Source of the DNA: Daejeonella sp. H1SJ63
GTDB lineage: Bacteria; Bacteroidota; Bacteroidia; Sphingobacteriales; Sphingobacteriaceae
Direction of reading: 5' to 3'
NCBI RefSeq assembly: GCF_029360775.1
Contig: NZ_JARKMZ010000001.1
Coordinates: forward strand, 62,001-126,000
DNA length: 64,000 nucleotides
Of this stretch, positions 55,345 to 63,418 are shown piece after piece. Position 1 is the first letter of the stretch; every line of letters starts with the position of its first letter. Under the pieces are notes generated by a model, which was not told the origin of the DNA, did not search any database, and worked only from the letters and a program-made list of their open reading frames with translations. The position numbers were made by a program, and so were the translations under genes.

Positions 55345-56598
55345 ATGAGAAAGCTTTATATTTTTCTTTTTAGTCTTCTGTTGCCATGTCTATTAATGGC
55401 TCAGACAAAACCATACAATATTATTATTAAAGGCGGTCACGTAATTGATCCAAAGAATAATATCAATCGTGTTATGGATGTGGCTATTGCTAATGGTAAG
55501 GTTGCTAAGGTCGCAGCAAATATCGATGCTTCTCAGTCAACCCATGTGGTCAATGCAGCAGGGATGTATGTTACTCCCGGTCTTATTGATATTCATGGGC
55601 ATGTTTTTGCCGGTACTCAGGAAAATCATATGTACAGCAATGGCTTTAATAGCATAATGCCTGATGGATTTTATCAGCGTGTGGGTGTTACTACCGTAGT
55701 TGATGCCGGAGGTTCAGGCTGGAGAGATTTTCTGACATTTAAAAAGAATATTATTGATAATTCCCAGACACGTGTTCTGGCTTTTCTGAATATTGTTGGT
55801 AATGGAATGCGCGGAGGAATTATTGAGCAGAATACCACCGATATGGATCCGCAAATTGCGGCTAAAGCTGCACTTGCTTACAAGGAGCATGTTGTTGGAA
55901 TAAAGGTAGCTCATTTTACAAGCCCTGATTTTACCAATGTTGATCGTGGTGTTGCAGCAGGAAAACTTGCAAATATGCCTGTAATGATCGATTTCGGAGG
56001 TACTAAACCTCGTCTTTCATTGTACTCTCTGCTGATGGAGCGTCTTCGTCCGGGTGATATATTCACACATACTTTTGGAGAACTTCTTGACACTAAAGAA
56101 GCTATTGTTGATACAGCAAAACAGCAGCTAAAACCTTACGTAATGGCTGCTCAGAAAAGAGGGGTGATCTTTGATGTAGGTTACGGTGGTTCAAGTTTCA
56201 GATATTCACAGGCAATTCCTGCGGCAAAAGCGGGATTTCATCCTAATACCATCAGTACAGATTTACACATCAGCAGTATGAAGGGATCAATGAAAGATAT
56301 GCTTTTGGTGATGTCGAAATTTTTGAAACTGGGAATGGATCTTCCTGCAGTAATCAATGCAAGTACCTGGGCTCCGGCAAAAGCAATTAATCGCCCTCAG
56401 CTGGGGCATCTTTCTGAAGGAGCAATCGCTGATATTGCGATTTTAGGGATGAGAAAAGGAAAATTCGGATTCTATGATATGCAGGGCTACAAGATGGACA
56501 GTGATGAAAAACTGGAGTGTGAAATGACCATTTTCGGTGGCAAAATAGTTTACGATCTGAATGGGATTGTGAATCCGCTGCCTGATCTTACTAAATAA
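55345..56598 (+). CDS. COG3964-type amidohydrolase paralogue 4, altered metal site
   Basis: 417 residues with a signal peptide (LLMAQ, ~residue 20). The HxH pair His84/His86 (DIHGHVFAG), the Lys in GIKVAHF, FTHTF and Asp in ISTDLH are present. The family DVGHG reads DVGYG: the metal-ligand His is Tyr280. A Tyr at this place may leave one metal, alter the substrate, or inactivate the enzyme. The gene is 31 bp before PLP enzyme 3 and near-identical in layout to paralogue 5, so gene duplication with divergence is likely. Confidence 0.87.
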   Translation: MRKLYIFLFSLLLPCLLMAQTKPYNIIIKGGHVIDPKNNINRVMDVAIANGKVAKVAANIDASQSTHVVNAAGMYVTPGLIDIHGHVFAGTQENHMYSNGFNSIMPDGFYQRVGVTTVVDAGGSGWRDFLTFKKNIIDNSQTRVLAFLNIVGNGMRGGIIEQNTTDMDPQIAAKAALAYKEHVVGIKVAHFTSPDFTNVDRGVAAGKLANMPVMIDFGGTKPRLSLYSLLMERLRPGDIFTHTFGELLDTKEAIVDTAKQQLKPYVMAAQKRGVIFDVGYGGSSFRYSQAIPAAKAGFHPNTISTDLHISSMKGSMKDMLLVMSKFLKLGMDLPAVINASTWAPAKAINRPQLGHLSEGAIADIAILGMRKGKFGFYDMQGYKMDSDEKLECEMTIFGGKIVYDLNGIVNPLPDLTK

Positions 56599-56629
56599 TA
56601 ACGAACCCTTAGTTTAAGCCGGTAAAACC

Positions 56630-57838
56630 ATGAAGCGCAGAGAGATTCTTAAAACATTGACCATGTTGCCTTTAGCAGGAGCAATGGGAAATTCCGGGTC
56701 TCTTTTGAATCCGGCTGAGGCAGCTCAGCAGGCGAAACTGGATGTTTTTAAGGAGTTTGGCTTGCGTACGTTTATTAATGCCTCGGGTTATTTTACCAGT
56801 CTGAGCGGATCGTTGATGCATGATGAGACAATGGATGCAATCCGCGAAGCTTCAAAGCATTTTTGCAGACTGGATGATGTTCAGGATAAGGTTGGAGCAA
56901 GGATCGCAGAACTTCTTCATGCAGAATCTGCCATGGTTACTGCAGGAGCATTTTCTGCATTGATGCTTGGAATGGCCGGTGTGCTGAGCGGAACCGATCC
57001 TAAGAAAGTTGCACGTATTCCGGATCTGGAGGGCTCAGGAATGAAATCTGAAGTGATCCTGCAGAAAGCTCATAATGATGGATATGCTCATGCACTTCGG
57101 AACTGTGGTGTAAAACTGATAACAGTTGAGACCAGTGAAGAACTTGAAAAAGCGATCTCTGAAAAAACGGCTATGATGTATTTTATTAATTATCAGGCTT
57201 CTCTGGGAGGTATACAGCATAATGAATGGCTTGAGCTTGCAAAAAAATATCAGATCCCGACTATGATCGATATGGCAGCCGATCTGCCGCCGAAAGAGAA
57301 CTTATGGAAGTTTCATGATCTTGGTTTTGACTTGGTTTGTGTATCAGGTGGAAAGTTTATGCGCGGACCACAAAGTACGGGTATATTGAGCGGCAGGAAA
57401 GATCTGATTTCCGCTGCAAGGTTAAATGCTCCGCCCAGAGGCTCAAATATTGGCCGGGGGATGAAAGTAAATAAAGAAGAGATTTTCGGGTTGTATTTCG
57501 CTCTTGAGCGATTTATTAATACCGATCAGGATAAGGAATGGAAAATGCTGGAAGACAGAATTGCCCTGATCGAAAGATCTGTTACCTCTATACCAGGTGT
57601 AAAGACAGAAATGTTGCCTCTGCCAGCAATTAACAGGGTTCCAACTTTGAAAATTTCATGGGATAAAGCAAAAGTGAGGCTTGAAAACCTCGCAGTGAAC
57701 CTGCGTAATGGTAATCCTTCCATTGAAGTAATGGGCGGTGCGGGAAGTATAAATGTGACTACCCATATGTTGAAGCCGGATGAAGTAAAAGTTGTAGCCG
57801 AAAGAATCAGGGCAGAACTTTCAGGCGCATTGATTTAA
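56630..57838 (+). CDS. Exported SelA/DgaE-like PLP enzyme 3, short form
   Basis: 402 residues: KRR Tat-like leader (MKRREILKTLTMLPLAG), then the PLP fold with Lys242 (VSGGKFMRGPQ) and Asp214 (MIDMAADLPP). Relative to the long forms it lacks the C-terminal beta domain and has RGMKVNKEE where they have GRDNKVGREE. Position 188-190 reads INYQA where the other short forms have LNRE, a probable pocket difference. It is placed directly after amidohydrolase 4 and before PLP enzyme 4 (89 bp). Confidence 0.87.
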   Translation: MKRREILKTLTMLPLAGAMGNSGSLLNPAEAAQQAKLDVFKEFGLRTFINASGYFTSLSGSLMHDETMDAIREASKHFCRLDDVQDKVGARIAELLHAESAMVTAGAFSALMLGMAGVLSGTDPKKVARIPDLEGSGMKSEVILQKAHNDGYAHALRNCGVKLITVETSEELEKAISEKTAMMYFINYQASLGGIQHNEWLELAKKYQIPTMIDMAADLPPKENLWKFHDLGFDLVCVSGGKFMRGPQSTGILSGRKDLISAARLNAPPRGSNIGRGMKVNKEEIFGLYFALERFINTDQDKEWKMLEDRIALIERSVTSIPGVKTEMLPLPAINRVPTLKISWDKAKVRLENLAVNLRNGNPSIEVMGGAGSINVTTHMLKPDEVKVVAERIRAELSGALI

Positions 57839-57927
57839 TGTGCAAAAGCTAATTCGGGATTGCTCCTGTTTAGCCCCGATATTTTGTCTCATTGTTATCA
57901 GATTAAATAAATTAAAATATATCAATA

Positions 57928-59145
57928 ATGAAACGCAGAGAAATTTTAAAGACTCTCAGTCTTCTTCCACTTAGCGGTGCGGTTACAGCAAGTGCAGCAC
58001 CGCTAACTAACATGCTGACTTCTACAGATGTTAAGCGTGATCTTTTTAAGGAACTGGGCATTCGCACTTTTATTAATGCTGCCGGTAATTATACGGTAAT
58101 GTCGGGATCTCTGATGCCGCCTGATGTGATGGATGCGATTAATTCTGCTTCAAAAAAATTCGCTCTGGTGGACGATGTTCAGGAGAAAGTGGGAGCAAAA
58201 ATTGCTGAAATGTGTCATGCAGAAGCAGCTATGGTTACAGCCGGTTGCTGGTCGGCTCTGATGCTCGGAATGGCAGGAGTGCTAACCGGAATGGATACCA
58301 AAAGAGTAAGTCAGGTGCCAAATCTTGCCGGAACCGGAATGAAGACGGAAGTTATCCTTCAGAAGAGCCATTCTCTTGGTTATGATCATGCACTTACTCA
58401 GGCAGGGGTTAAGCTGATCAAGGTTGAAACCAGAGCTGAACTGGAAGCCGCCATAAATGAGAATACAGCGATGTTATGGTTTCTGAATCGGGAAGTTCAT
58501 AAAGGACAAATTAAGCATCAGGAATGGCTTGAACTCGGTAAAAAATATAATCTGCCTACCATGATCGATATTGCTGCCGATGTTCCTCCGGTTGAAAATT
58601 TATGGAAATTTAATGATATGGGCTTTGATCTGGTAGTGATATCCGGTGGAAAAGCAATGCGCGGACCGCAGAGTTCGGGTATTCTGATGGGTAAGAAAAA
58701 ATATGTTTCTGCAGCATTATTGAGCAATAATCCCAGAGGTGGAATAGGGCGTGGCCAGAAGGTAAATAAGGAGGAGATTCTTGGAATGTATGCGGCATTG
58801 CATCGTTTCATTAACCTTGATCATAAAAAAGAATGGCAGATGTGGGAGAATAAGATTGCATTTATTGCCGGTCAGATCAAATCTATTCCGGGAGTAAAAA
58901 CCGAAACTCATATCCCGCCAACAGATAATAATATGCCAACCCTTAAAGTTACCTGGGATCCGGCAAAGATTAAATTAACCAATACCGAAATGGGTGAGCG
59001 TCTTCGCCAGGGTAATCCTTCTGTAGAGGTAATTTCATGGGAAGCTCCAAACACCTTCAGATGCGGTATGCATGTTCTTGAGGCTGGCGAAGAGAGGATT
59101 GTAGCAAGTCGTATTAAAGAAGAGTTATTAAAAGCTTCAGTATAA
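57928..59145 (+). CDS. Exported SelA/DgaE-like PLP enzyme 4, short form
   Basis: 405 residues with the leader MKRREILKTLSLLPLSG, Lys242 (ISGGKAMRGPQ) and Asp214 (MIDIAADVPP). Very close to PLP enzymes 3 and 5 throughout, including HAEAAMVTAGCWSALMLGMAGVLTG near residue 100 and GIGRGQKVNKEEIL. It is followed by amidohydrolase 5 after 23 bp. Whether paralogues 3-5 act on different stereoisomers or side chains, or form hetero-oligomers (DgaE and SelA are oligomeric), cannot be told. Confidence 0.88.
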   Translation: MKRREILKTLSLLPLSGAVTASAAPLTNMLTSTDVKRDLFKELGIRTFINAAGNYTVMSGSLMPPDVMDAINSASKKFALVDDVQEKVGAKIAEMCHAEAAMVTAGCWSALMLGMAGVLTGMDTKRVSQVPNLAGTGMKTEVILQKSHSLGYDHALTQAGVKLIKVETRAELEAAINENTAMLWFLNREVHKGQIKHQEWLELGKKYNLPTMIDIAADVPPVENLWKFNDMGFDLVVISGGKAMRGPQSSGILMGKKKYVSAALLSNNPRGGIGRGQKVNKEEILGMYAALHRFINLDHKKEWQMWENKIAFIAGQIKSIPGVKTETHIPPTDNNMPTLKVTWDPAKIKLTNTEMGERLRQGNPSVEVISWEAPNTFRCGMHVLEAGEERIVASRIKEELLKASV

Positions 59146-59168
59146 AACTAAAATCAAAACCTATAATA

Positions 59169-60422
59169 ATGCAAAAACGTTTTTTCTTATTGGCAGCACT
59201 TTTTTTAGTTGCTAATTTCTCAGTTCAGGCACAGACTTATCAAACTCTGCTAAAAGGCGGTCATCTTATTGACGCAAAAAATAATATTAATAAAGTAATG
59301 GATGTAGCCATTCAGGATGGCAAGATCGCAGCTGTTGCGGCAAATATTGATCCTAAATCGGCAAAGCAGGTAATTGATATTTCCGGAAAATATATCACTC
59401 CCGGATTGATTGATATTCATGGTCATGTGTTTGCGGGTACTGATCATGAAGGTCAGCTGGAGAATGGATTCTCTTCACTACCGGCTGATGGATTTACTTT
59501 CCGGGTTGGAGTTACCACCATTGTGGATTGTGGAGATTCAGGTGCAGAAACATTTGAGTTGTTCAAGAAAAATGTAATCGACAAAGTTCAGACCCGTGTT
59601 CTGGCATTTTTGAATATCTCAAAAAAGGGAATGTATGGTAGTGAATATTCTCTGGAGCAGCAAAATAACAGTTTCTTTGATCCGGTACTTGCAGCAGATG
59701 TTGCCAAACATTACAGTGACTATATTGTAGGGTTTAAAGTTGCACACTACCATAAATCTGACTGGGTAGCTGTTGACAGGACAGTGGAAGCGGGTAAACT
59801 TGCCAACAAGCCAATCATGGTTGATTTCGGAGGAGCGATCCCTAGATTATCACTGGAGGAATTGTTCCTTAGAAAAATGCGCCCCGGCGATATTTTTACT
59901 CATACTTACGGACAAATACTTAAAACAAAGGAAACTATTGTTGATCTTGATACAAAGAAATTATACCCGTATGTTCTTGAAGCAAGAAAAAGAGGGGTCA
60001 TTTTTGATGTAGGCCATGGTGGTGGAAGTTTCACCTTTTCACAGGCAATACCGGCTACAAAACAAGGGTTCTATCCTGAAACTATCAGTACTGACCTTCA
60101 TACAGGAAGTATGAATTCAGCAATGAAAGATCAGCTGAATGTAATGTCGAAATTCATGGCTCTTGATATGCCATTGGCAGATGTTGTGAAAGCCAGTACC
60201 TGGTCAGCTGCAAAAGCAATCAATCATGAGGAACTTGGACATTTATCTGTTGGTGCAATAGCTGATATCGCTGTATTGAACCTTCGTGAAGGCAAGTTCG
60301 GATTTTACGATGTAGCACGTTACAAAAAAGAAGGTAAGAATCTCCTTGAATGCGAGATGACTATTAAAGATGGCAGGGTAGTTTATGACCTGAATGCAAG
60401 ATCATTCCCATCTGCTGAATAA
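59169..60422 (+). CDS. COG3964-type amidohydrolase paralogue 5, complete site
   Basis: 417 residues with a signal peptide (VQAQT). The ligands are complete: His84/His86 (DIHGHVFAG), Lys in VGFKVAHYH, FTHTYGQ, FDVGHGGG and Asp in ISTDLHTGS. With paralogue 2 it is the best candidate for an active binuclear hydrolase. It is placed between PLP enzyme 4 and RidA 2 (48 bp). By family it cleaves an amide or ester bond in the periplasm, probably freeing an amino group for the PLP enzymes. Confidence 0.9.
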   Translation: MQKRFFLLAALFLVANFSVQAQTYQTLLKGGHLIDAKNNINKVMDVAIQDGKIAAVAANIDPKSAKQVIDISGKYITPGLIDIHGHVFAGTDHEGQLENGFSSLPADGFTFRVGVTTIVDCGDSGAETFELFKKNVIDKVQTRVLAFLNISKKGMYGSEYSLEQQNNSFFDPVLAADVAKHYSDYIVGFKVAHYHKSDWVAVDRTVEAGKLANKPIMVDFGGAIPRLSLEELFLRKMRPGDIFTHTYGQILKTKETIVDLDTKKLYPYVLEARKRGVIFDVGHGGGSFTFSQAIPATKQGFYPETISTDLHTGSMNSAMKDQLNVMSKFMALDMPLADVVKASTWSAAKAINHEELGHLSVGAIADIAVLNLREGKFGFYDVARYKKEGKNLLECEMTIKDGRVVYDLNARSFPSAE

Positions 60423-60470
60423 ACACTTGAATTAACATTTTCTAATTATATACAATCCTTTTACACCAAC

Positions 60471-61019
60471 ATGAAAAGATCAATTATTTTTTTTCTGTTC
60501 TTATTTACAGTTTGCATTTTAAATATTAGTTCAGCTCAGGCTCAGCAACTTACCGCAAAAGATCCGGAAACCAGAATTAAAGAGCTGGGTATTAAATTAA
60601 GAACTCCGGGACCGCCTTCTGCTAATTTTTTGGGAGCTGTCAGAGTAGGTAACCTGGTTTACCTTTCAGGTCAGGGTCCGCTGAAGGAAGATGGGAAATT
60701 CATGATCGGTAAGGTTGGTAAGGAATTCAATTTTGATGAGGCCAAATATGCTGCACGTTTAACAGGAATTAGTTTGCTGGCAGCATTAAAAGCTGAAGTT
60801 GGAAACCTGAATAATGTGAAAAGGATTGTAAAGGTGCTGGGAATGGTTAATGCTGTCCCTGAATTTGACAATCATTCACAGGTTATTAATGGATTCTCTG
60901 ATCTGATGGTAGAGGTCTTTGGTGAAAATGGGAAACATGCCCGTTCAGCGATCGGATTGGGCTCATTACCGAGAAATATACCGGTAGAAATCGAAATGAT
61001 CGTAGAAATGAAAGACTGA
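60471..61019 (+). CDS. Exported RidA family protein 2
   Basis: 182 residues with a Sec signal peptide (MKRSIIFFLFLFTVCIL, cleavage near SAQAQ) and a RidA domain. Arg158 (HARSAIGLGS) and Glu173 (PVEIEMIVEM) match the catalytic Arg and following Glu. It is of the longer RidA type with an extra N-terminal strand (IKLRTPGPPSANFLGAV). Together with RidA 1 it gives each enzyme module an imine deaminase, again exported. It lies between amidohydrolase 5 and PLP enzyme 5 (26 bp), in one operon. Confidence 0.87.
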   Translation: MKRSIIFFLFLFTVCILNISSAQAQQLTAKDPETRIKELGIKLRTPGPPSANFLGAVRVGNLVYLSGQGPLKEDGKFMIGKVGKEFNFDEAKYAARLTGISLLAALKAEVGNLNNVKRIVKVLGMVNAVPEFDNHSQVINGFSDLMVEVFGENGKHARSAIGLGSLPRNIPVEIEMIVEMKD

Positions 61020-61045
61020 TTTTTTAAACCTTTAAAAGTATTATC

Positions 61046-62278
61046 ATGAAACGTAGAGAAATCATTAAGTTTTTATCTGCTGCACCCCTTGCAGGAGGAA
61101 TCATAGGAAGCGGTCTTCCGCTTCAGTCGGCCTTTGCAGAAGAAGCAGCTGCTGCTGCCGGAAGAGATCTGTTCAAAGAGCTGGGCCTTAAAACTTTTAT
61201 CAATGCATCCTGTGTTTGTACTCGCTTAACGGCTTCCCTGATGCCTCCTGAGGTTACCCAGGCTATTACAAAAGGAGCTGAAGAGTTTGTATTACTTGAT
61301 GATGTGCTTGATAAGGTAGGTGAAAAGATTGCAGAACTTTGTCATGCGGAAGCTGCAACTGTTACTGCCGGTTGCTGGTCTGCCCTTGTACAGGGTCTTG
61401 CTGGTGTCATGACCGGTATGGATCGTAAAAAGGTGATGCAGCTTCCTAATGTGGATGGAATGAAGTCTGAAGTGATCCTTCAGAAATCTCATGCCAATGG
61501 ATATCACGAAGCTTTGAAAAACACAGGAGCTAAATTGGTTATTGTTGAAACTGCAGCGCAGGCTGAAGCAGCCATCAATGAGAAAACAGCGATGCTTTGG
61601 TTTCTGAACAGAGAACTTTCTGCTGGTCAGTTGAACTATGAACAATGGTTAGCCTTAGGTAAGAAGCACGGGGTTCCTACAATGATCGATATTGCATCTG
61701 ATGCACACCCGGTAGAGAATCTGTGGAAGTTCAATGATATGGGGTTTGATCTTGTTGCTATTTCAGGAGGAAAAGCAATGCGTGGTCCTCAAAGTGCCGG
61801 AATTCTGATGGGCAAAAAAGCTCTGATTGCTGCAGCACGCCTTAGTGCACCACCAAATAGTGGAATCTGCCGTGGTCATAAAGTAAATAAAGAAGAGATT
61901 CTGGCAATGTATGTGGCGCTGGAACGTCATATTAAAATGGACCATGAAAAAGAATGGAAAATGTGGGAAGACAGGATGGCGGTTGTGGTTAATACTATAA
62001 AGGGAATCAAGGGTGTGAAGACAGAAGTTTTCCTTCCGGAAATTGCAAACAACACTCCGACACTTCACCTTACATGGGATGATGCCCAAATAAAAATGAC
62101 GGGAAAAGAATTCAGAGAACGTTTGTGGAATGGTAATCCCGGTATTGAAGTAATGGGGGGCGGTACAATGGGTAAGAGCAAAGGAGGAATTGAACTATCT
62201 GTATGGCAGTTGAAGCCCGGACAGGATAAGATTGTCGCCAGAAGGCTAAAAGAGGAATTGATGGCAGCTTCAGTATAA
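61046..62278 (+). CDS. Exported SelA/DgaE-like PLP enzyme 5, short form
   Basis: 410 residues. The leader MKRREIIKFLSAAPLAG is followed by an alanine-rich AEEAAAAAG stretch at ~31-39, a likely cleavage zone. Lys243 (ISGGKAMRGPQ) and Asp215 (MIDIASDAHP) are present. It has DAHP where 3 and 4 have ADLP/ADVP, and a cysteine-containing SCVCTR near residue 55 where they have SGYFT or AGNYT, so it is the most divergent of the short forms. It lies 35 bp before the BASS transporter gene. Confidence 0.87.
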   Translation: MKRREIIKFLSAAPLAGGIIGSGLPLQSAFAEEAAAAAGRDLFKELGLKTFINASCVCTRLTASLMPPEVTQAITKGAEEFVLLDDVLDKVGEKIAELCHAEAATVTAGCWSALVQGLAGVMTGMDRKKVMQLPNVDGMKSEVILQKSHANGYHEALKNTGAKLVIVETAAQAEAAINEKTAMLWFLNRELSAGQLNYEQWLALGKKHGVPTMIDIASDAHPVENLWKFNDMGFDLVAISGGKAMRGPQSAGILMGKKALIAAARLSAPPNSGICRGHKVNKEEILAMYVALERHIKMDHEKEWKMWEDRMAVVVNTIKGIKGVKTEVFLPEIANNTPTLHLTWDDAQIKMTGKEFRERLWNGNPGIEVMGGGTMGKSKGGIELSVWQLKPGQDKIVARRLKEELMAASV

Positions 62279-62313
62279 TCGCCGCTTATTCAGCAAAATA
62301 TTTATATCCAAAC

Positions 62314-63414
62314 ATGTTAAAGAATAGTTTTTACAAGATTCTTATGGCCATTGCCATACTTAACCTGATCGTGGCGATAGTAATGGCTTATATAGGAAAT
62401 ATAGCTGATGCTGGTCCTTTTGTGATTGCCTTTTTTATTTTTATGGCAAGCAGTTTCAGAGGCTTTGCTCCATTGCGCGGACTTACTTTTACAACCTCAA
62501 TTCTGGCGGTAGTTGCTACTTCATTGTATTATCCCCAGTATTTTAAGGAATATCAGGGTTTTGAATATGCTACATTGATTACTCCCCTCATACAGATTAT
62601 TATGTTTGGTATGGGATGTTCAATGGGTTTGAAAGATTTTATAGCACTTGCCAAATCACCCAAATCGGTTATTGTGGGGGTTATAAGTCAATACACCATT
62701 ATGCCTCTGCTCGGGTTTTCTCTGGCAAGTTTCAGTGATTTCCCTCCTGAAATTTCAGCCGGTATTATCCTCTTAGGTTGTGCACCCACCTCTGTTACAG
62801 CCAGTGTAATGTGCTTCCTTGCAAAAGCTAATGTTGTTCTTGCAATTACAATTACTGCACTGACAACATTAATGGCACCATTCCTGATTCCATTATTAAT
62901 GAAGGTACTTGCCGGAGGTTTCATCGAGATCAACGTAATGGAGATGATGCTCGGAATCATTAAAATGGTTTTTGTTCCGATTGGTGCCGGATTGCTTTTT
63001 AATAAGTTTTTAAGTGGAAAAGCAAAATGGCTTGATGATGCCATGCCGATGGTATCAATGGTTGGAGTGGCATTTATTGTAGCAATTATTATGGCGGCCG
63101 GAAGGGATAGTATTTTAAATATAGGAGTTGAACTGATCATAGTGGTATTACTACTGATTGTTCTTGGCTTTTTCTTTGGATACTGGTTTGCAAAACTATT
63201 CAAACTCTCAGAAGGTGATTGCAGAACAATTGCAATTACAACCGGAACTCAGAATGCAGGTTTGGTTTCAGGTATTGCCAAAGTGATGGGAAAAATTGCA
63301 ACAGTTGGATTGGCCACCGCTATTTGCGGACCTATAATGGGCTTTACCTCTTCCATACTGGCATCTTACTGGAACAGTAACCTTCCCAAAGACGAGTTGA
63401 ATATAGAAAATTAA
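62314..63414 (+). CDS. BASS family (bile acid:sodium symporter-like) transporter
   Basis: 366 residues with about ten membrane helices. The family hallmark is the discontinuous-helix segment GCAPTSVTASVMCFLAKANV (GCCPGGTASN in classic members) and a later NAGLVSGIAK. BASS proteins carry organic anions (bile acids, 2-keto acids, pantoate-type) with sodium across the inner membrane. Following a periplasmic pathway it is a good candidate for moving the product, such as a keto acid, into the cytoplasm. That role is inferred from context. It is 5 bp before the MlrC-like gene. Confidence 0.85.
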   Translation: MLKNSFYKILMAIAILNLIVAIVMAYIGNIADAGPFVIAFFIFMASSFRGFAPLRGLTFTTSILAVVATSLYYPQYFKEYQGFEYATLITPLIQIIMFGMGCSMGLKDFIALAKSPKSVIVGVISQYTIMPLLGFSLASFSDFPPEISAGIILLGCAPTSVTASVMCFLAKANVVLAITITALTTLMAPFLIPLLMKVLAGGFIEINVMEMMLGIIKMVFVPIGAGLLFNKFLSGKAKWLDDAMPMVSMVGVAFIVAIIMAAGRDSILNIGVELIIVVLLLIVLGFFFGYWFAKLFKLSEGDCRTIAITTGTQNAGLVSGIAKVMGKIATVGLATAICGPIMGFTSSILASYWNSNLPKDELNIEN

Positions 63415-63418
63415 AATT

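Noticed and set aside
28922-60422. Dihydroorotase annotation for the amidohydrolases
   Set aside because: They carry signal peptides and the COG3964 motif set, and sit with PLP enzymes, not pyrimidine genes.
31488-62278. L-seryl-tRNA(Sec) selenium transferase (SelA) annotation
   Set aside because: Export leaders, five paralogues and no selenocysteine genes. Only the fold is shared.
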